Assembly (NCBI RefSeq): GCF_024171695.1
Contig: NZ_JAMTCF010000003.1
Coordinates: forward strand, 295,548-359,547
DNA length: 64,000 nt
Source of the DNA: Actinosynnema pretiosum
GTDB lineage: Bacteria > Actinomycetota > Actinomycetes > Mycobacteriales > Pseudonocardiaceae
Direction: 5' to 3'
Shown here: piece by piece, positions 25,805 to 34,674 of the stretch
How positions within the stretch are numbered: position 1 is the first letter of the stretch
Layout: every line of letters begins with the position of its first letter
Position numbers and translations under genes: made by a program
The notes under the pieces: model-generated
Told to the model about the DNA's origin: nothing
The model's input: only the letters and a program-made list of their open reading frames with translations
Databases searched by the model: none

Positions 25805-26709
25805 CGCTGAAGGGCAAGGTCGCGGCGGTGACCGGCGCGACGCGCGGCGCGGGCCGGGCGATCGCCGTCGAGCTGGGCGCGGCGGGCGCCACGGTGTTCG
25901 TCGGCGGGCGCACCACCCGCGAGAGCAGGTCGCCGATCGGCCGCTCCGAGACCATCGAGGAGACCGCCGAGCTGGTCACGGCGGCGGGCGGCACCGGCAT
26001 CGCGGTGCGCTGCGACTTCACCGACCCGGCCGACGTGGCCGCGTTCCGCGACCGGATCGAGGCCGAGCGCGACGGGCAGCTCGACGTCTTCGTCAACGAC
26101 GTCTGGGGCGGGGAGCTGGACGTGGAGTTCGCCCCCTTCTGGGAGCAGGACCTCGACGCCCAGCTGCGGATGTGGGACAACAGCGTCCGGGCGCACCTGG
26201 TCTCCCTGCACCGCCTGGTCCCGCTGCTGATCCGCGAGCCGGGGGGCCTGCTGGTCGAGGTCACCGACGGCGACACCGACGACCACTACCCCGGCACCCT
26301 GGCCTACGACTCGGTGAAGGTCGCGATCCGCCGCTTCGGCCGGGTCATGGCCGAGGAGCTGGAGCCGCACGGCTGCACCTCGGTCGCCGCCACCCCCGGC
26401 TTCCTGCGCTCGGAGCAGATGCTGGAGCACTTCGGCGTCACCGAGGCCACCTGGCGCGACGCGATCGCCAAGGAGCCGCACTACGCCATGTCGGAGACCC
26501 CGCACTACCTCGGCCGGGGCCTGGCCGCGCTGGCCGCCGACCCGGACAAGCACCGGTTCACCGGCCAGGCGCTCGCGTCGTGGACGCTCATGCGCGAGTA
26601 CGGCTTCACCGACCTGGACGGCTCCCGGCCGGACTGGGGCCGCTGGAACGACGACGTCGTGAAGCCCGAGCGCGACCCGGCGGACTTCGACGCGGCGGAC
26701 TACCGCTGA
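25801..26709 (+). CDS. SDR family oxidoreductase (DHRS1-like)
   Basis: 302 residues, longer than classical SDRs. TGATRGAGRAIAVELG is the cofactor motif; NDVWGG stands where NNAG is usual and AYDSVK supplies the catalytic Tyr/Lys. The FW motif after the middle strand, the long C-terminal part and the MWDN sequence recall the DHRS1-like group of bacterial SDRs. It overlaps the upstream TetR gene by ATGA, so expression is coupled. Substrate unknown; a xenobiotic carbonyl is plausible given the regulator. Confidence 0.9.
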   Translation: MTLKGKVAAVTGATRGAGRAIAVELGAAGATVFVGGRTTRESRSPIGRSETIEETAELVTAAGGTGIAVRCDFTDPADVAAFRDRIEAERDGQLDVFVNDVWGGELDVEFAPFWEQDLDAQLRMWDNSVRAHLVSLHRLVPLLIREPGGLLVEVTDGDTDDHYPGTLAYDSVKVAIRRFGRVMAEELEPHGCTSVAATPGFLRSEQMLEHFGVTEATWRDAIAKEPHYAMSETPHYLGRGLAALAADPDKHRFTGQALASWTLMREYGFTDLDGSRPDWGRWNDDVVKPERDPADFDAADYR

Positions 26710-26714
26710 GCGGA

Positions 26715-26754
26715 GACCGGTCCGGCGGCCCGTCACGAGGCCGCCGGACCGGTC
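26715..26754. terminator. Bidirectional terminator hairpin
   Basis: 16-bp perfect arms (GACCGGTCCGGCGGCC and complement) with an 8-nt loop between the converging SDR and response-regulator genes. Confidence 0.85.
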
Positions 26755-26766
26755 ACCCGTCACCCG

Positions 26767-27423
26767 TCACACGTCGCCCGGCCGCACCAGCCCGGTCTCG
26801 TAGGCCAGCACCACGGCCTGCACCCGGTCCCGCAGCTCCAGCTTCGCCAGGATGCGCCCCACGTGCGTCTTCACGGTCGCCTCGGACAGGAACAGCTTCC
26901 GCGCGATCTCCGTGTTCGACATGCCCTTGGCGATCAGCACCAGCACCTCCCGCTCCCGCTCGGTCAGCGCGTCCAGCACCGACGCGTCGCGCAGCGTCCC
27001 GCCGCCCTCGCCGAGGAACCGCCCCAGCAGCCGCTTGGTCACGCTCGGCGACACCACGGCGTCCCCGCTGGCCACCGCGCGCAGCGCCGACACCAGGTCG
27101 GCGGGCGGCGTGTCCTTGAGCAGGAACCCGCTGGCCCCGTTGCGCAGCGCGGACAGCGCGTACTCGTCCATGTCGAACGTGGTCATGACCAGCACCCGCG
27201 CCGTCCCGGCCTCGGTGATCCGCTTGGTCGCCTCGACCCCGTCGAGCACGGGCATCCGCACGTCCATCAGCACCACGTCGGGCCGCAGCTGGTCGGCCAT
27301 GTGCACGGCGTCGAGCCCGTCCCCCGCCTCACCGACGACGCTGATGTCCTCCTGCGCGTTGAGCACCATGCGGAAACCCATCCGCATGAGCTCCTGGTCG
27401 TCGACGAGCAACACCTGGATCAT
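26767..27423 (-). CDS. NarL/LuxR family response regulator
   Basis: 218 residues. Receiver domain with acidic pair D8-D9, phosphoacceptor D54 (VVLMDVRMPVLDG) and the Thr/Lys positions (VLVMTTF, FLLKDTPP), then a LuxR helix-turn-helix (LTEREREVLVLIAKGMSNTEI and SEATVKTHVGRILAKL, two pieces). It is the partner of the histidine kinase encoded 49 bp upstream on the same strand. The target genes are not visible. Confidence 0.96.
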   Translation of the reverse strand: MIQVLLVDDQELMRMGFRMVLNAQEDISVVGEAGDGLDAVHMADQLRPDVVLMDVRMPVLDGVEATKRITEAGTARVLVMTTFDMDEYALSALRNGASGFLLKDTPPADLVSALRAVASGDAVVSPSVTKRLLGRFLGEGGGTLRDASVLDALTEREREVLVLIAKGMSNTEIARKLFLSEATVKTHVGRILAKLELRDRVQAVVLAYETGLVRPGDV

Positions 27424-27472
27424 GGTCAGCCACCTTAGGTCCCCTCCGGAGCGCCGGCTCCGGGAACACCGC

Positions 27473-28696
27473 TCACGCGGGCACGAGCGGCAGGTCCACC
27501 CTGACCCGCCACCCGCCTCCGGGGTTGGGACCGGCCTCCAGCAGGCCGCCCAGCACCCCCGCCCGCTCCCTCATCCCGATCAGCCCGTTGCCGCCGGACA
27601 GCTCCACCAGGTCGTGGGGCGTGCCGAAGCCGTCGTCCACGACCTCGATCCGCACCCGCTCGGGACCGCAGTCCACCCGCACCACCGCGCTCGCCCCGCT
27701 GCCCGCGTGCTTGAGCGTGTTGGTCAGCGCCTCCTGCACGATCCGGTACACGCCCAGCCCGAGCCCGGCGGGCAGCGCGCCCAGGTCCCCGTTCACCACC
27801 AGCGTCACCGGCAGCCCGGAGGCGCGCAGCGTCTCGGTCAGCTCCCGCAGGTCGCCCGCGCCCGGCTGCGGCGCCCACTGCGTGCCCGACCCGTCCTCGC
27901 TGCGCAGCACGCCCAGCAGCCTGCGCAGCTCGGCCAGCGCCTGCCGCCCGGTGTCGGAGATGGTGCGCACGGCGGCCTCGGCCAGCTCGGGCTGCGTCCG
28001 GATCGCGTACCCGGCGCCGTCGGCCTGCACCACCATCACGCTCACCGCGTGCGCCACCACGTCGTGCAGCTCGCGCGCGATCCGCGACCGCTCCTCGCCC
28101 ACCGCGATCCTGGCCTGCTGCCCGCGCTCCAGCTCCAGCAGCCGCAGCCGCTGCTCCAGCTCGGAGTGGTAGGCGTGCCGCGCGCCGACGAACTCGCCGA
28201 GCGCCCAGCTGAACCCGAGCACGGGCGCGGCCGTGAACAGCAGCGCGACCGATTCGAGGGCGCTGTCCATGGAGGTCACCGCCCACACGACGGTGCCCGC
28301 GCCCAGCAGCGCGAGGTAGAGCAGGCTCTGCCGCCTGCCCGCGTACACGACCATCGTGTAGAGCGCGACGGCGAGCGCCATGTCGGCGGGCCGCACCGGC
28401 AGCCCACCACCCCACCAGGTGCCGTGCGTGAGCAGCTGGACGACCCCGCCGAGCATGATCAGGGCGCTGCTGGCCCTGGGGTACCTCCTGCGCGCGGGCA
28501 GCGGGCCGATCATCAGCGCCATCACGAGCAGCCAGGCCGCGCCGGACGGGCCGGAGCTGGGGACGGGCTGCCCGTCGGCGTCGACGGACTCGGCGAGCAC
28601 CACGACGGTGAGCAGGTCGAACAGGAAGATCACCCCGGCGATCAGGGTGTCCCCGAACGCGGGGTGCGTTCGCATCCACAGGCTCAGCCGCCGCAC
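27473..28696 (-). CDS. Sensor histidine kinase (HisKA_3) paired with the response regulator
   Basis: 407 residues. A membrane part of about five helices (residues 15-165) without a large extracellular domain, a coiled coil (YHSELEQRLRLLELERGQQA), phosphoacceptor motif RSRIARELHDVVAHAVSVMV, and ATPase motifs VQEALTNTLKHA, VVDDGFGTP and GLIGMRERAGVLGG. It signals to the LuxR-type regulator encoded just downstream. Lack of an external domain suggests sensing of membrane or cell-envelope state. Confidence 0.95.
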   Translation of the reverse strand: MRRLSLWMRTHPAFGDTLIAGVIFLFDLLTVVVLAESVDADGQPVPSSGPSGAAWLLVMALMIGPLPARRRYPRASSALIMLGGVVQLLTHGTWWGGGLPVRPADMALAVALYTMVVYAGRRQSLLYLALLGAGTVVWAVTSMDSALESVALLFTAAPVLGFSWALGEFVGARHAYHSELEQRLRLLELERGQQARIAVGEERSRIARELHDVVAHAVSVMVVQADGAGYAIRTQPELAEAAVRTISDTGRQALAELRRLLGVLRSEDGSGTQWAPQPGAGDLRELTETLRASGLPVTLVVNGDLGALPAGLGLGVYRIVQEALTNTLKHAGSGASAVVRVDCGPERVRIEVVDDGFGTPHDLVELSGGNGLIGMRERAGVLGGLLEAGPNPGGGWRVRVDLPLVPA

Positions 28697-28765
28697 GGTG
28701 ACCAGGTTAGGCAGCGCGCGGGGCCGTCGCGTCGCGCTGCGGTCTGAGCCCTGCTCCTACCACGG

Positions 28766-28812
28766 GCTGACCCCGGTCGGGTGGTTCGGCGAACCACCCG
28801 ACCGGGGTCAGC
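28766..28812 (-). terminator. 22-bp perfect hairpin terminator
   Basis: Arms of 22 bp without mismatch and only a 3-nt loop, lying 15 bp after the stop of the membrane protein gene and 69 bp before the histidine kinase start, both on the minus strand. It insulates the two units. No U-tract. Confidence 0.85.
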
Positions 28813-28827
28813 GGACCTGCTCCCGGA

Positions 28828-29553
28828 CTACCGCTTGGTGTGCACGGTGAACGGGTCGGCCTTGTTCTCGGCGCGCTGCGCGGCCACCTGGGACTGCTCC
28901 ACGACGGACGGCTGCGCCACGGGCTGCTCGCCCGCCCTCGGCGCGGGCGCCTGCGGGACACCGGCCTGGGGGACACCCGGCTGCGGGACCCCGGACGGCG
29001 GCGTGCTGCCGCGCGGCGTCTCCGGCTCGGCCACCAGCGGCTGCTGCGCCACGCCCTGCGCGGGGGTGGTCGGCGGCAGGTCGGCGGGCGGCGCGAGCGG
29101 CTCCTGCGCCACCGGCGCGGCCTCCGGTCCCGGCGTGGTCCGCTCGACGATGCGCTTGCGCAGCCCCACCGGACCGTTCTCCTGCTCGAACCGCCTGCTC
29201 TCGCGCGCCATCTCGTCCGCGAGCTGCTGCTGGATCTGGCGGTCCCGGATGCGCGCCAGGATCACCATCGTCGCGGCGTGCACCGCCGCCAGCACCAGCA
29301 GCATGATCCCGAGCTGCACCACCACGTTCTGGACCTGGTTCCCGGTGTCCGGCGTGATCAGCGACACCAGCGCCAGCAGCCCGAACATCACCAAGTGGAA
29401 GAGCACCGTCGCCAGCCGCGTCATCGACGCCGCCGCCTCCGGGTCGCCGTAAGCCCGGTTCATGTAGCCCCGACCGCTGCGGTAGATCAACTGGCCGTCG
29501 ATCAGCACCAGCACCACACCGAGCAGCAGGAACACGGCATACCCCTGGTCCAT
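28828..29553 (-). CDS. Membrane protein with a Pro/Gln-rich cytoplasmic tail
   Basis: 241 residues, unrecognised family. Three hydrophobic segments (about 5-20, 47-67, 78-100: VFLLLGVVLVLIDGQLIY, VLFHLVMFGLLALVSL, LGIMLLVLAAVHAATMVIL), a charged helix (ARIRDRQIQQQLADEMARES), then about 110 residues rich in Pro, Gln and Val with GVPQ repeats. A good GGAG site precedes the ATG. It is divergent from the dynamin operon, with 195 bp between, so shared regulation with those membrane-remodelling genes is possible. Confidence 0.75.
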   Translation of the reverse strand: MDQGYAVFLLLGVVLVLIDGQLIYRSGRGYMNRAYGDPEAAASMTRLATVLFHLVMFGLLALVSLITPDTGNQVQNVVVQLGIMLLVLAAVHAATMVILARIRDRQIQQQLADEMARESRRFEQENGPVGLRKRIVERTTPGPEAAPVAQEPLAPPADLPPTTPAQGVAQQPLVAEPETPRGSTPPSGVPQPGVPQAGVPQAPAPRAGEQPVAQPSVVEQSQVAAQRAENKADPFTVHTKR

Positions 29554-29748
29554 GTCTCCAGCCTCTCTCTACCCGACGCTCACGGTGAGTCGTGTACCCG
29601 TGACTCGCGGGGGTGTAACCCGATTCCCGTTCGGGCGGGCAGCCGACCGGCCCAGGAGCGATCAGCAGCGGTTATGGCGGCGTCCCGGAAACCGGGCGAC
29701 GGCAACCGCTCCGGGGTGTCAGCCGTTCGGTCGTGGCACGATTCGGGG

Positions 29749-31299
29749 GTGACAGGACAGGCGAGGTACGCGGGTCCGCTCTCCGCGGCTGTGGCGTCGC
29801 TGTGCACGGGCCTGGCCCCGCACGTCTCCCCGCGCACCGCCGCCGGACTGCGCGGCGTGCTCGCCAGGCTGGCCGCGCCGCTCCAGGTCGCGGTCGCGGG
29901 CCGCATCAAGTCCGGCAAGTCCACACTGGTCAACGCGCTGATCGGCCGCCGGGTCGCGCCGACCGACGTCGGCGAGTGCACCCGCCTGGTCACCCGCTAC
30001 CAGTACGGCACGGTCGACCGGGTCGAGGTCGTCCTCACCGACGGCCGCAAGCAGGTGCTCCCGTTCGACGCGGAGGGCGCGGTCCCCGCCGAGCTCGGCG
30101 TCGACCTCGCCACCGTCTCGCACGTCGAGGCGTTCCTGACCAACGCCGTGCTGCGCGACCTCACCGTCATCGACACCCCCGGCCTCGGCTCGCTCGACGC
30201 CGACTCGGTGGCCCGCACCGAGGCCGTGCTGCACCGCGGTGGGCTCGACCCGGTGTCCAGGGGCGCGGTCGCGGGTGCCGAGGCCGTCCTCTACGTCTTC
30301 ACCCAGGGCGTCCGCGTCGACGACCGGCAGGCGCTGGCCGCGTTCACCGCCGCGACGGCGGGCCGCGAGGCGGGCCCGGCCAACGCGATCGCCGTGCTCA
30401 ACAAGGCCGACACCATCGCCGCCGAGACCGTGGAGGGCGCGGACGGCGACGTGTGGAAGGCCGCCCTGCTGCTCGCCGAGCGCCAGGCCAAGACGCTCAA
30501 GCCCAGGGTCGCCGACGTGCTGCCGGTCATCGGGCTGGTCGCCGAGTCCGCCGAGACCGGCCGCTTCTCCTCCGCCGACGCCGACGCGCTGCGCAAGCTC
30601 GCCGAGCTGGACCAGGCCACCCGCGAGACCCTGCTGATGTCCGCCGACCTGTTCACCGCCTGGGAGTGCGACGTGCCCGCCGCCGCCAGGGCCAGGCTGC
30701 TGGAGCGGCTCGACCTGCACGGCGTGCGCACCGCGCTGGAGGCGGTCGACGCCGAACCGGCCATCACGGCGGGCGCGCTGCGCCGCAAGCTGCTCGACGC
30801 GTCCGGGCTGGACGGGGTGCGCGGCAGGCTCAACGCGGTGTTCCGCGCCCGCGCCGACGGCATCAAGGCCGCCGCCGCGCTCGCCTCGGTGAGCGCGCTG
30901 GCCGCCGCCTCCGGCGACCCGAACGAGCGACAGCGCGTGCACAACGCCATCGAGGTGCTGCTGGCCAAGCCGGAGGCCCACCAGCTGCGGCTGCTGGAGG
31001 CGCTGACCCTGGTCGCGTCGGGCGCGGTCGGGATGCCGGTCGACCTGGCCGAGGAGGTCCTGCGGTTCGGCACGTCCCCCGACCCGGTGGAGCAGCTGGG
31101 CATGGTGGGCAGGCCGCCCGAGGCGGTGGCGGCGCACGCGCTGGAGCGCGCCGGGTGGTGGCGCTCGTTCGCCTCGTTCGGGGCGACCCCGGCGCAGAGC
31201 CGGGTCGCGCACGTCGTGCACCGGGCGTACTTCTTGATCTGGCAGCAGGTGCGGGGGCAGCAGCAGGTGCGGGGTCAGCGGGTTCGGGGGCGGCGATGA
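29749..31299 (+). CDS. Dynamin-like GTPase 1
   Basis: 516 residues. GTPase domain: G1 GRIKSGKST (51-59), G3 DTPG (142-145), G4 NKAD (218-221). After it comes a long helical part (about 290-500) typical of bacterial dynamin-like proteins, without a clear membrane helix. Start taken as the GTG at 29749. The tail ends with a repeated QQVRGQ segment. Its stop overlaps the GrpE-like gene (ATGA), which in turn overlaps the second dynamin gene, so the three are made together. Paired bacterial dynamins act as hetero-oligomers in membrane fusion, repair or division; this role is inferred from the family. Confidence 0.88.
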   Translation: MTGQARYAGPLSAAVASLCTGLAPHVSPRTAAGLRGVLARLAAPLQVAVAGRIKSGKSTLVNALIGRRVAPTDVGECTRLVTRYQYGTVDRVEVVLTDGRKQVLPFDAEGAVPAELGVDLATVSHVEAFLTNAVLRDLTVIDTPGLGSLDADSVARTEAVLHRGGLDPVSRGAVAGAEAVLYVFTQGVRVDDRQALAAFTAATAGREAGPANAIAVLNKADTIAAETVEGADGDVWKAALLLAERQAKTLKPRVADVLPVIGLVAESAETGRFSSADADALRKLAELDQATRETLLMSADLFTAWECDVPAAARARLLERLDLHGVRTALEAVDAEPAITAGALRRKLLDASGLDGVRGRLNAVFRARADGIKAAAALASVSALAAASGDPNERQRVHNAIEVLLAKPEAHQLRLLEALTLVASGAVGMPVDLAEEVLRFGTSPDPVEQLGMVGRPPEAVAAHALERAGWWRSFASFGATPAQSRVAHVVHRAYFLIWQQVRGQQQVRGQRVRGRR

Positions 31300-31670
31300 C
31301 GTGGGGCGGCGGTGGAACGGAACCGGGCCGGGGGGCGTCGGAGCCCGACGTGGAGACCATCGCGGGTGAACTGCTCGACCAGGCGCTCGCCGAGCGGCGC
31401 GCCCTGGTCCAGCTGTGCCTGTACGCGCTGGACCGCGCCCGCAGCTCGGGCGTCGTCGAGCGCATCGAGGAGGGCCTGTCGGCCATCGGCGTGACCGCGC
31501 TGCGGCCGGACGGCGAGCGGTTCGACCCGTCCGTGCACGAGGCGGGCGGCGTGGTGCCCACCGACGACGCCACGCTCGACGGCCTGGTCGCCGAGACCGA
31601 GGTGGTCGGCTTCGCCGATCGCGGGCGCGCGCTGCGCGCGCCGATCGTCACCGTCTACACGGCCCGATGA
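31296..31670 (+). CDS. Small GrpE-like protein
   Basis: 124 residues. A helical N-terminal half (residues 18-65) is followed by GERFDPSVHEAGGVVPT and an ending LRAPIVTVY, which closely resembles the beta-wing of GrpE (FDPxxHEA... and a final valine-rich strand). It is shorter than GrpE because the long N-terminal helix is nearly absent. GrpE exchanges nucleotide on Hsp70; here it lies coupled between two dynamin genes (ATGA overlaps at both ends) and no Hsp70 gene is near. Similar actinobacterial operons with Hsp70 are known to me only from gene-neighbourhood memory. Confidence 0.7.
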   Translation: MTWGGGGTEPGRGASEPDVETIAGELLDQALAERRALVQLCLYALDRARSSGVVERIEEGLSAIGVTALRPDGERFDPSVHEAGGVVPTDDATLDGLVAETEVVGFADRGRALRAPIVTVYTAR

Positions 31671-33493
31671 CCGCCCCGCAGCCGCTGCCCCAGCTCGTCC
31701 GCCAGACGCGGGAGAAGCTGACCGCGCTGGTGCGCTCGGTCGACCCGGCCGCCGCCGCGTTCGTGGACACCCGGCGTGGCGGGAAGGCGTCGGTCGTGGT
31801 GGTCGGCGAGACCAACCGGGGCAAGAGCTCCCTGGTCAACGCCCTGCTGGCGACGCCAGGCCTGTCCCCGGTGGACGCCGAGGTCGCCACCGCCGCGTAC
31901 CTGGTGTTCGGGCACGGCGAGCGGTGGGCGTGCCGCGCGCGCTACGCGGGCAGCGCCCCGCCGGTCGAGTTCGACCGGGCCCGGCTGGTCGACTGGGTCT
32001 CCGCCGCGCACGAGCTGCCCGAGGGCGCGGTCCCGCCCAGGTCGGTGGAGGTGGACGCCCCGATCCCGCTGCTGGAGCGGCTCACGCTCGTGGACACCCC
32101 CGGCGTCGGCGGCCTGGACGCCGCGCACGGCGAGCTGGCGGCCGAGGCGGCGGCGGACGCGACCGCGCTGCTGTTCGTCGTGGACGCCTCCGCGCCGTTC
32201 ACCAGGGGCGAGCTGGAGTTCCTGCGCGCGGTCGGCGAGCGGGTCGAGACGGTGGTGTTCGCGCTGACCAAGGTCGACCAGTTCCGGGGTTGGCGCGAGG
32301 TGGTCGAGGCGGACCGGGCGCTGCTGGCGCAGCACGCGCCGAGGTTCGCGAAGGCGGTGTTCCACCCGGTGTCGGCGCGGATGTTCGAGCTGGCCGCCAC
32401 GGCGCCGAACCCGGACGCGGCGGCGATGCTGCGCGAGCGGTCCGGCGTCGCGGAGCTGCAGGGGGCGCTGCAGGAGCTGGTGGTCGGCCGGGCGGCGATG
32501 CTCGGCGAGGCGAACGGGCTGCGCGCGCTCGCGACCGTGCTGGACGAGCTGGTGGCCGGGGCCGAGGCGGACCTGCGCGCGCTGTCGGCGGGCGAGGAGC
32601 AGGCCGAGGTGCTGCGGGGGCGGCGCGACGAGCTGAACGCCCAGCGCAGGTCATCCACCCGGAGCTGGCAGGTCAAGCTGCGCGGCGAGGTGCAGCGGGC
32701 GCGCGTGGAGGGCAACCACGAGGTGGCCAGGCAGGTGCGGGACCTCCAGACGTGGTTCCGCACCGCGATCGACGCCGCCGACCGGGAGCAGCTGGTGGCG
32801 CTGCCGGGTCAGGTGGACGCGGCGCTGCAGGTCGTGTCGTCCCGGATCAGCGCGGGGCTCGGGCACCGGTTGGGGAAGGTCGCGGACCTGGCGCTGGCGG
32901 ACCTGTTCACGCCGGACGAGATGGCGGTGATCAGGGGCCAGTTCGCGCGCGGCGTCACCCCGCCGATCGTGCTGCGCCCGCCGGAGAAGCGCACGCCCAC
33001 CGCCGAGGACAAGCTGCTGGTGTTCATGGGCGTCTCGGGCGGCCTCGGCGCGGGCCGGTTGGCCGCGCTGCCGCTGGCGGGGCTGGGCATCGGCGCCCTG
33101 AACCCGATCGTGCTGCCCGCGACGCTGGTGATCGGCCTGGGCGCGGGGTGGTGGATGGCGCGGACGCGGAAGCACTCGGCGGACAAGCAGCACACCAAGC
33201 AGTGGCTGTCGGACTCGATCGCCGACGCCAGGTCCACCCTGGACCAGCTCGTGGCCGAGCAGCTGATCGAGGTCGAGCAGCAGCTGTCGCTGGCGCTGGA
33301 CGACGCGCTCGCCAAGCGGGTCGAGGCGATCGAGGCGGAGCTGCGCGAGGTGGACCGCGCGCTGCGCATGGAAGCGGGCGAGCGCACCCGCGCGGTCCAG
33401 GCGGCGACGAAGCAGGTAGCGGAGCTGCGCGCGGGACGCGTGAAGGTGGACGACCTGCTGGCCAGGATCAGGGCGTTGCGAGACCGCGCGTGA
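31667..33493 (+). CDS. Dynamin-like GTPase 2 with membrane hairpin
   Basis: 608 residues. G1 GETNRGKSS (47-55), G3 DTPG (143-146), G4 TKVD (201-204). A helical stalk (about 280-430) leads to a Gly/Leu-rich hydrophobic stretch at 449-498, predicted to insert in the membrane as a hairpin, then a basic motif RTRKH and a final coiled coil (about 510-600). This is the bacterial dynamin layout with a paddle. It is coupled to the GrpE-like gene by ATGA. It converges with the Imm1 gene, with only 12 bp between the stops. Confidence 0.9.
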   Translation: MTAPQPLPQLVRQTREKLTALVRSVDPAAAAFVDTRRGGKASVVVVGETNRGKSSLVNALLATPGLSPVDAEVATAAYLVFGHGERWACRARYAGSAPPVEFDRARLVDWVSAAHELPEGAVPPRSVEVDAPIPLLERLTLVDTPGVGGLDAAHGELAAEAAADATALLFVVDASAPFTRGELEFLRAVGERVETVVFALTKVDQFRGWREVVEADRALLAQHAPRFAKAVFHPVSARMFELAATAPNPDAAAMLRERSGVAELQGALQELVVGRAAMLGEANGLRALATVLDELVAGAEADLRALSAGEEQAEVLRGRRDELNAQRRSSTRSWQVKLRGEVQRARVEGNHEVARQVRDLQTWFRTAIDAADREQLVALPGQVDAALQVVSSRISAGLGHRLGKVADLALADLFTPDEMAVIRGQFARGVTPPIVLRPPEKRTPTAEDKLLVFMGVSGGLGAGRLAALPLAGLGIGALNPIVLPATLVIGLGAGWWMARTRKHSADKQHTKQWLSDSIADARSTLDQLVAEQLIEVEQQLSLALDDALAKRVEAIEAELREVDRALRMEAGERTRAVQAATKQVAELRAGRVKVDDLLARIRALRDRA

Positions 33494-33505
33494 AGGCCGG
33501 GGCGC

Positions 33506-33919
33506 TCACTCCGCAGCGCGGACGCCGGGAAAGCCCTCGGGGAGCGCCGCGTCGTGGGCGAGGTAAGCCGAGAGCACGGCGCGCACGGCGCTGATCGGGA
33601 CCTCCTGGTCGGCGGGGATGTCGGTGCCCTCGCCTTGGAGGTCGTAGACGACGACGCCCGTGGCGCTCGGGTCGCCGATAGTTGTGAGGGGCGGGTCCGC
33701 GTGCACCTGGACGAAGCCCCGGTCCACGCCGATGCCCGCGTAGGCGAAAGGCCGGCACCAGGGGTCCTCGGCGTCGGTGATCTCCACGATGCTCGGGCAA
33801 GGGACGCTCGCGGATTCGGCACGCACGCGCTCGACCAGCGCGCTCATGTCCTCCTGCGTTCGGATCACGATGGGGGCATCGCCGGTCTCCCGGTCGAAGA
33901 TCGCGTGCAGGGTCACCAC
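33506..33919 (-). CDS. Imm1 family immunity protein
   Basis: 137 residues. The pattern of Imm1 is clear: a central GVDRGFVQVHADPP strand pair, GDPSATGVVVYD, then DIPADQEVPISAVRAVLSAYL. Imm1 proteins neutralise nucleic-acid deaminase toxins and other polymorphic toxins. The GTG start overlaps the end of the deaminase gene by 7 bp, as expected for a toxin-immunity pair produced together. Cytoplasmic, no signal. Specificity for the neighbouring toxin is inferred from position. Confidence 0.85.
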   Translation of the reverse strand: MVTLHAIFDRETGDAPIVIRTQEDMSALVERVRAESASVPCPSIVEITDAEDPWCRPFAYAGIGVDRGFVQVHADPPLTTIGDPSATGVVVYDLQGEGTDIPADQEVPISAVRAVLSAYLAHDAALPEGFPGVRAAE

Positions 33920-34638
33920 GGCGCTCGTTGTCCTCCGGTGAAAGTGCGCTGGTAGCCGTCTATGCCGTAGATCGTGAGAGAACTGCCTGCGGGCAGCACC
34001 ACGCCGATCAGGCTCTCACAGCTCAGCGTCAGCTTGCCGGGAACGTTGTTGATCACAAGTGTCGCGTGCTCGATGCCCGCGTTGCGCATGTGCGTCGCCA
34101 GTTTCAGCTCGACGTGCATCACCACTATCGGTCTGCCGAACCCGGACCAGCCCTCATCGCGAATGGCTTGGAGCGCTGCTCGCGCACCGGGGTCGTCGCC
34201 GCTGATGATCTCGTGGGTTTCCCCGTGGGGCGTGAACCACCGTCCGTGCGTTTTGGAACCGGTGTTCGCGACCACGGCAGGCGGCAGTTCCCCGCGCAGC
34301 GCCTTCAAGCGATCCTGGTGGGATGGTGTCGGAGCGGTCTGAGCCGGTGGCGCGGCTGTGCTGGTGAGGCCGAGCGTGACCATGATCTTGTAGGTGGTCT
34401 CCTCGGCTCGGTCGAGCGCCGCGATGAGCCCAGCTCGGTCGAAGATTCCGTTCGCGGCTTCCAGGAAGCTCACCGTGGTCAGTTCGACGTCGGACTGCAA
34501 GGTCCCCGTGCCTGCTGCGCTGACCAGTTCAGCGGCTTCCTCGGCGAGGTCGCCCGCTTGGACGAGCAGAGTTCGGGTTTCGGTGACCTGTGCCAACACG
34601 TTCGACAGGGCGGTGCCCACATCCTCCAACGAAGCCAC
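33913..34638 (-). CDS. DddA/SCP1.201-like nucleic-acid deaminase toxin, zinc site incomplete
   Basis: 241 residues. N-terminal helical domain (1-95), Ala/Pro linker (95-105), then a deaminase-like domain with H175-V-E177 (zinc ligand and catalytic Glu), ATLVINNVP (192-200), C207 and VLPAGSSLTIY. This is the SCP1.201-like family that includes the double-stranded DNA cytosine deaminase DddA. Where the family has a Cys after NNxP, this protein has Gly201, so one of three zinc ligands appears missing; activity may be lost or the ligand replaced. No Sec signal; the helical N-terminus suggests export by a type VII-like route. GTG start with a GGAGG site. Lies in an operon with XRE, DUF397 and Imm1 genes. 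Confidence 0.75.
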   Translation of the reverse strand: MASLEDVGTALSNVLAQVTETRTLLVQAGDLAEEAAELVSAAGTGTLQSDVELTTVSFLEAANGIFDRAGLIAALDRAEETTYKIMVTLGLTSTAAPPAQTAPTPSHQDRLKALRGELPPAVVANTGSKTHGRWFTPHGETHEIISGDDPGARAALQAIRDEGWSGFGRPIVVMHVELKLATHMRNAGIEHATLVINNVPGKLTLSCESLIGVVLPAGSSLTIYGIDGYQRTFTGGQRAPW

Positions 34639-34674
34639 GGCACCTCCGGGAGAGGGATGAGCGGAAAGCCCGTG

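Noticed and set aside
28840-31299. Single 819-codon protein including dynamin 1
   Set aside because: The first 300 codons are antisense to the membrane protein gene and cross the promoter region; the GTPase begins about 29749.
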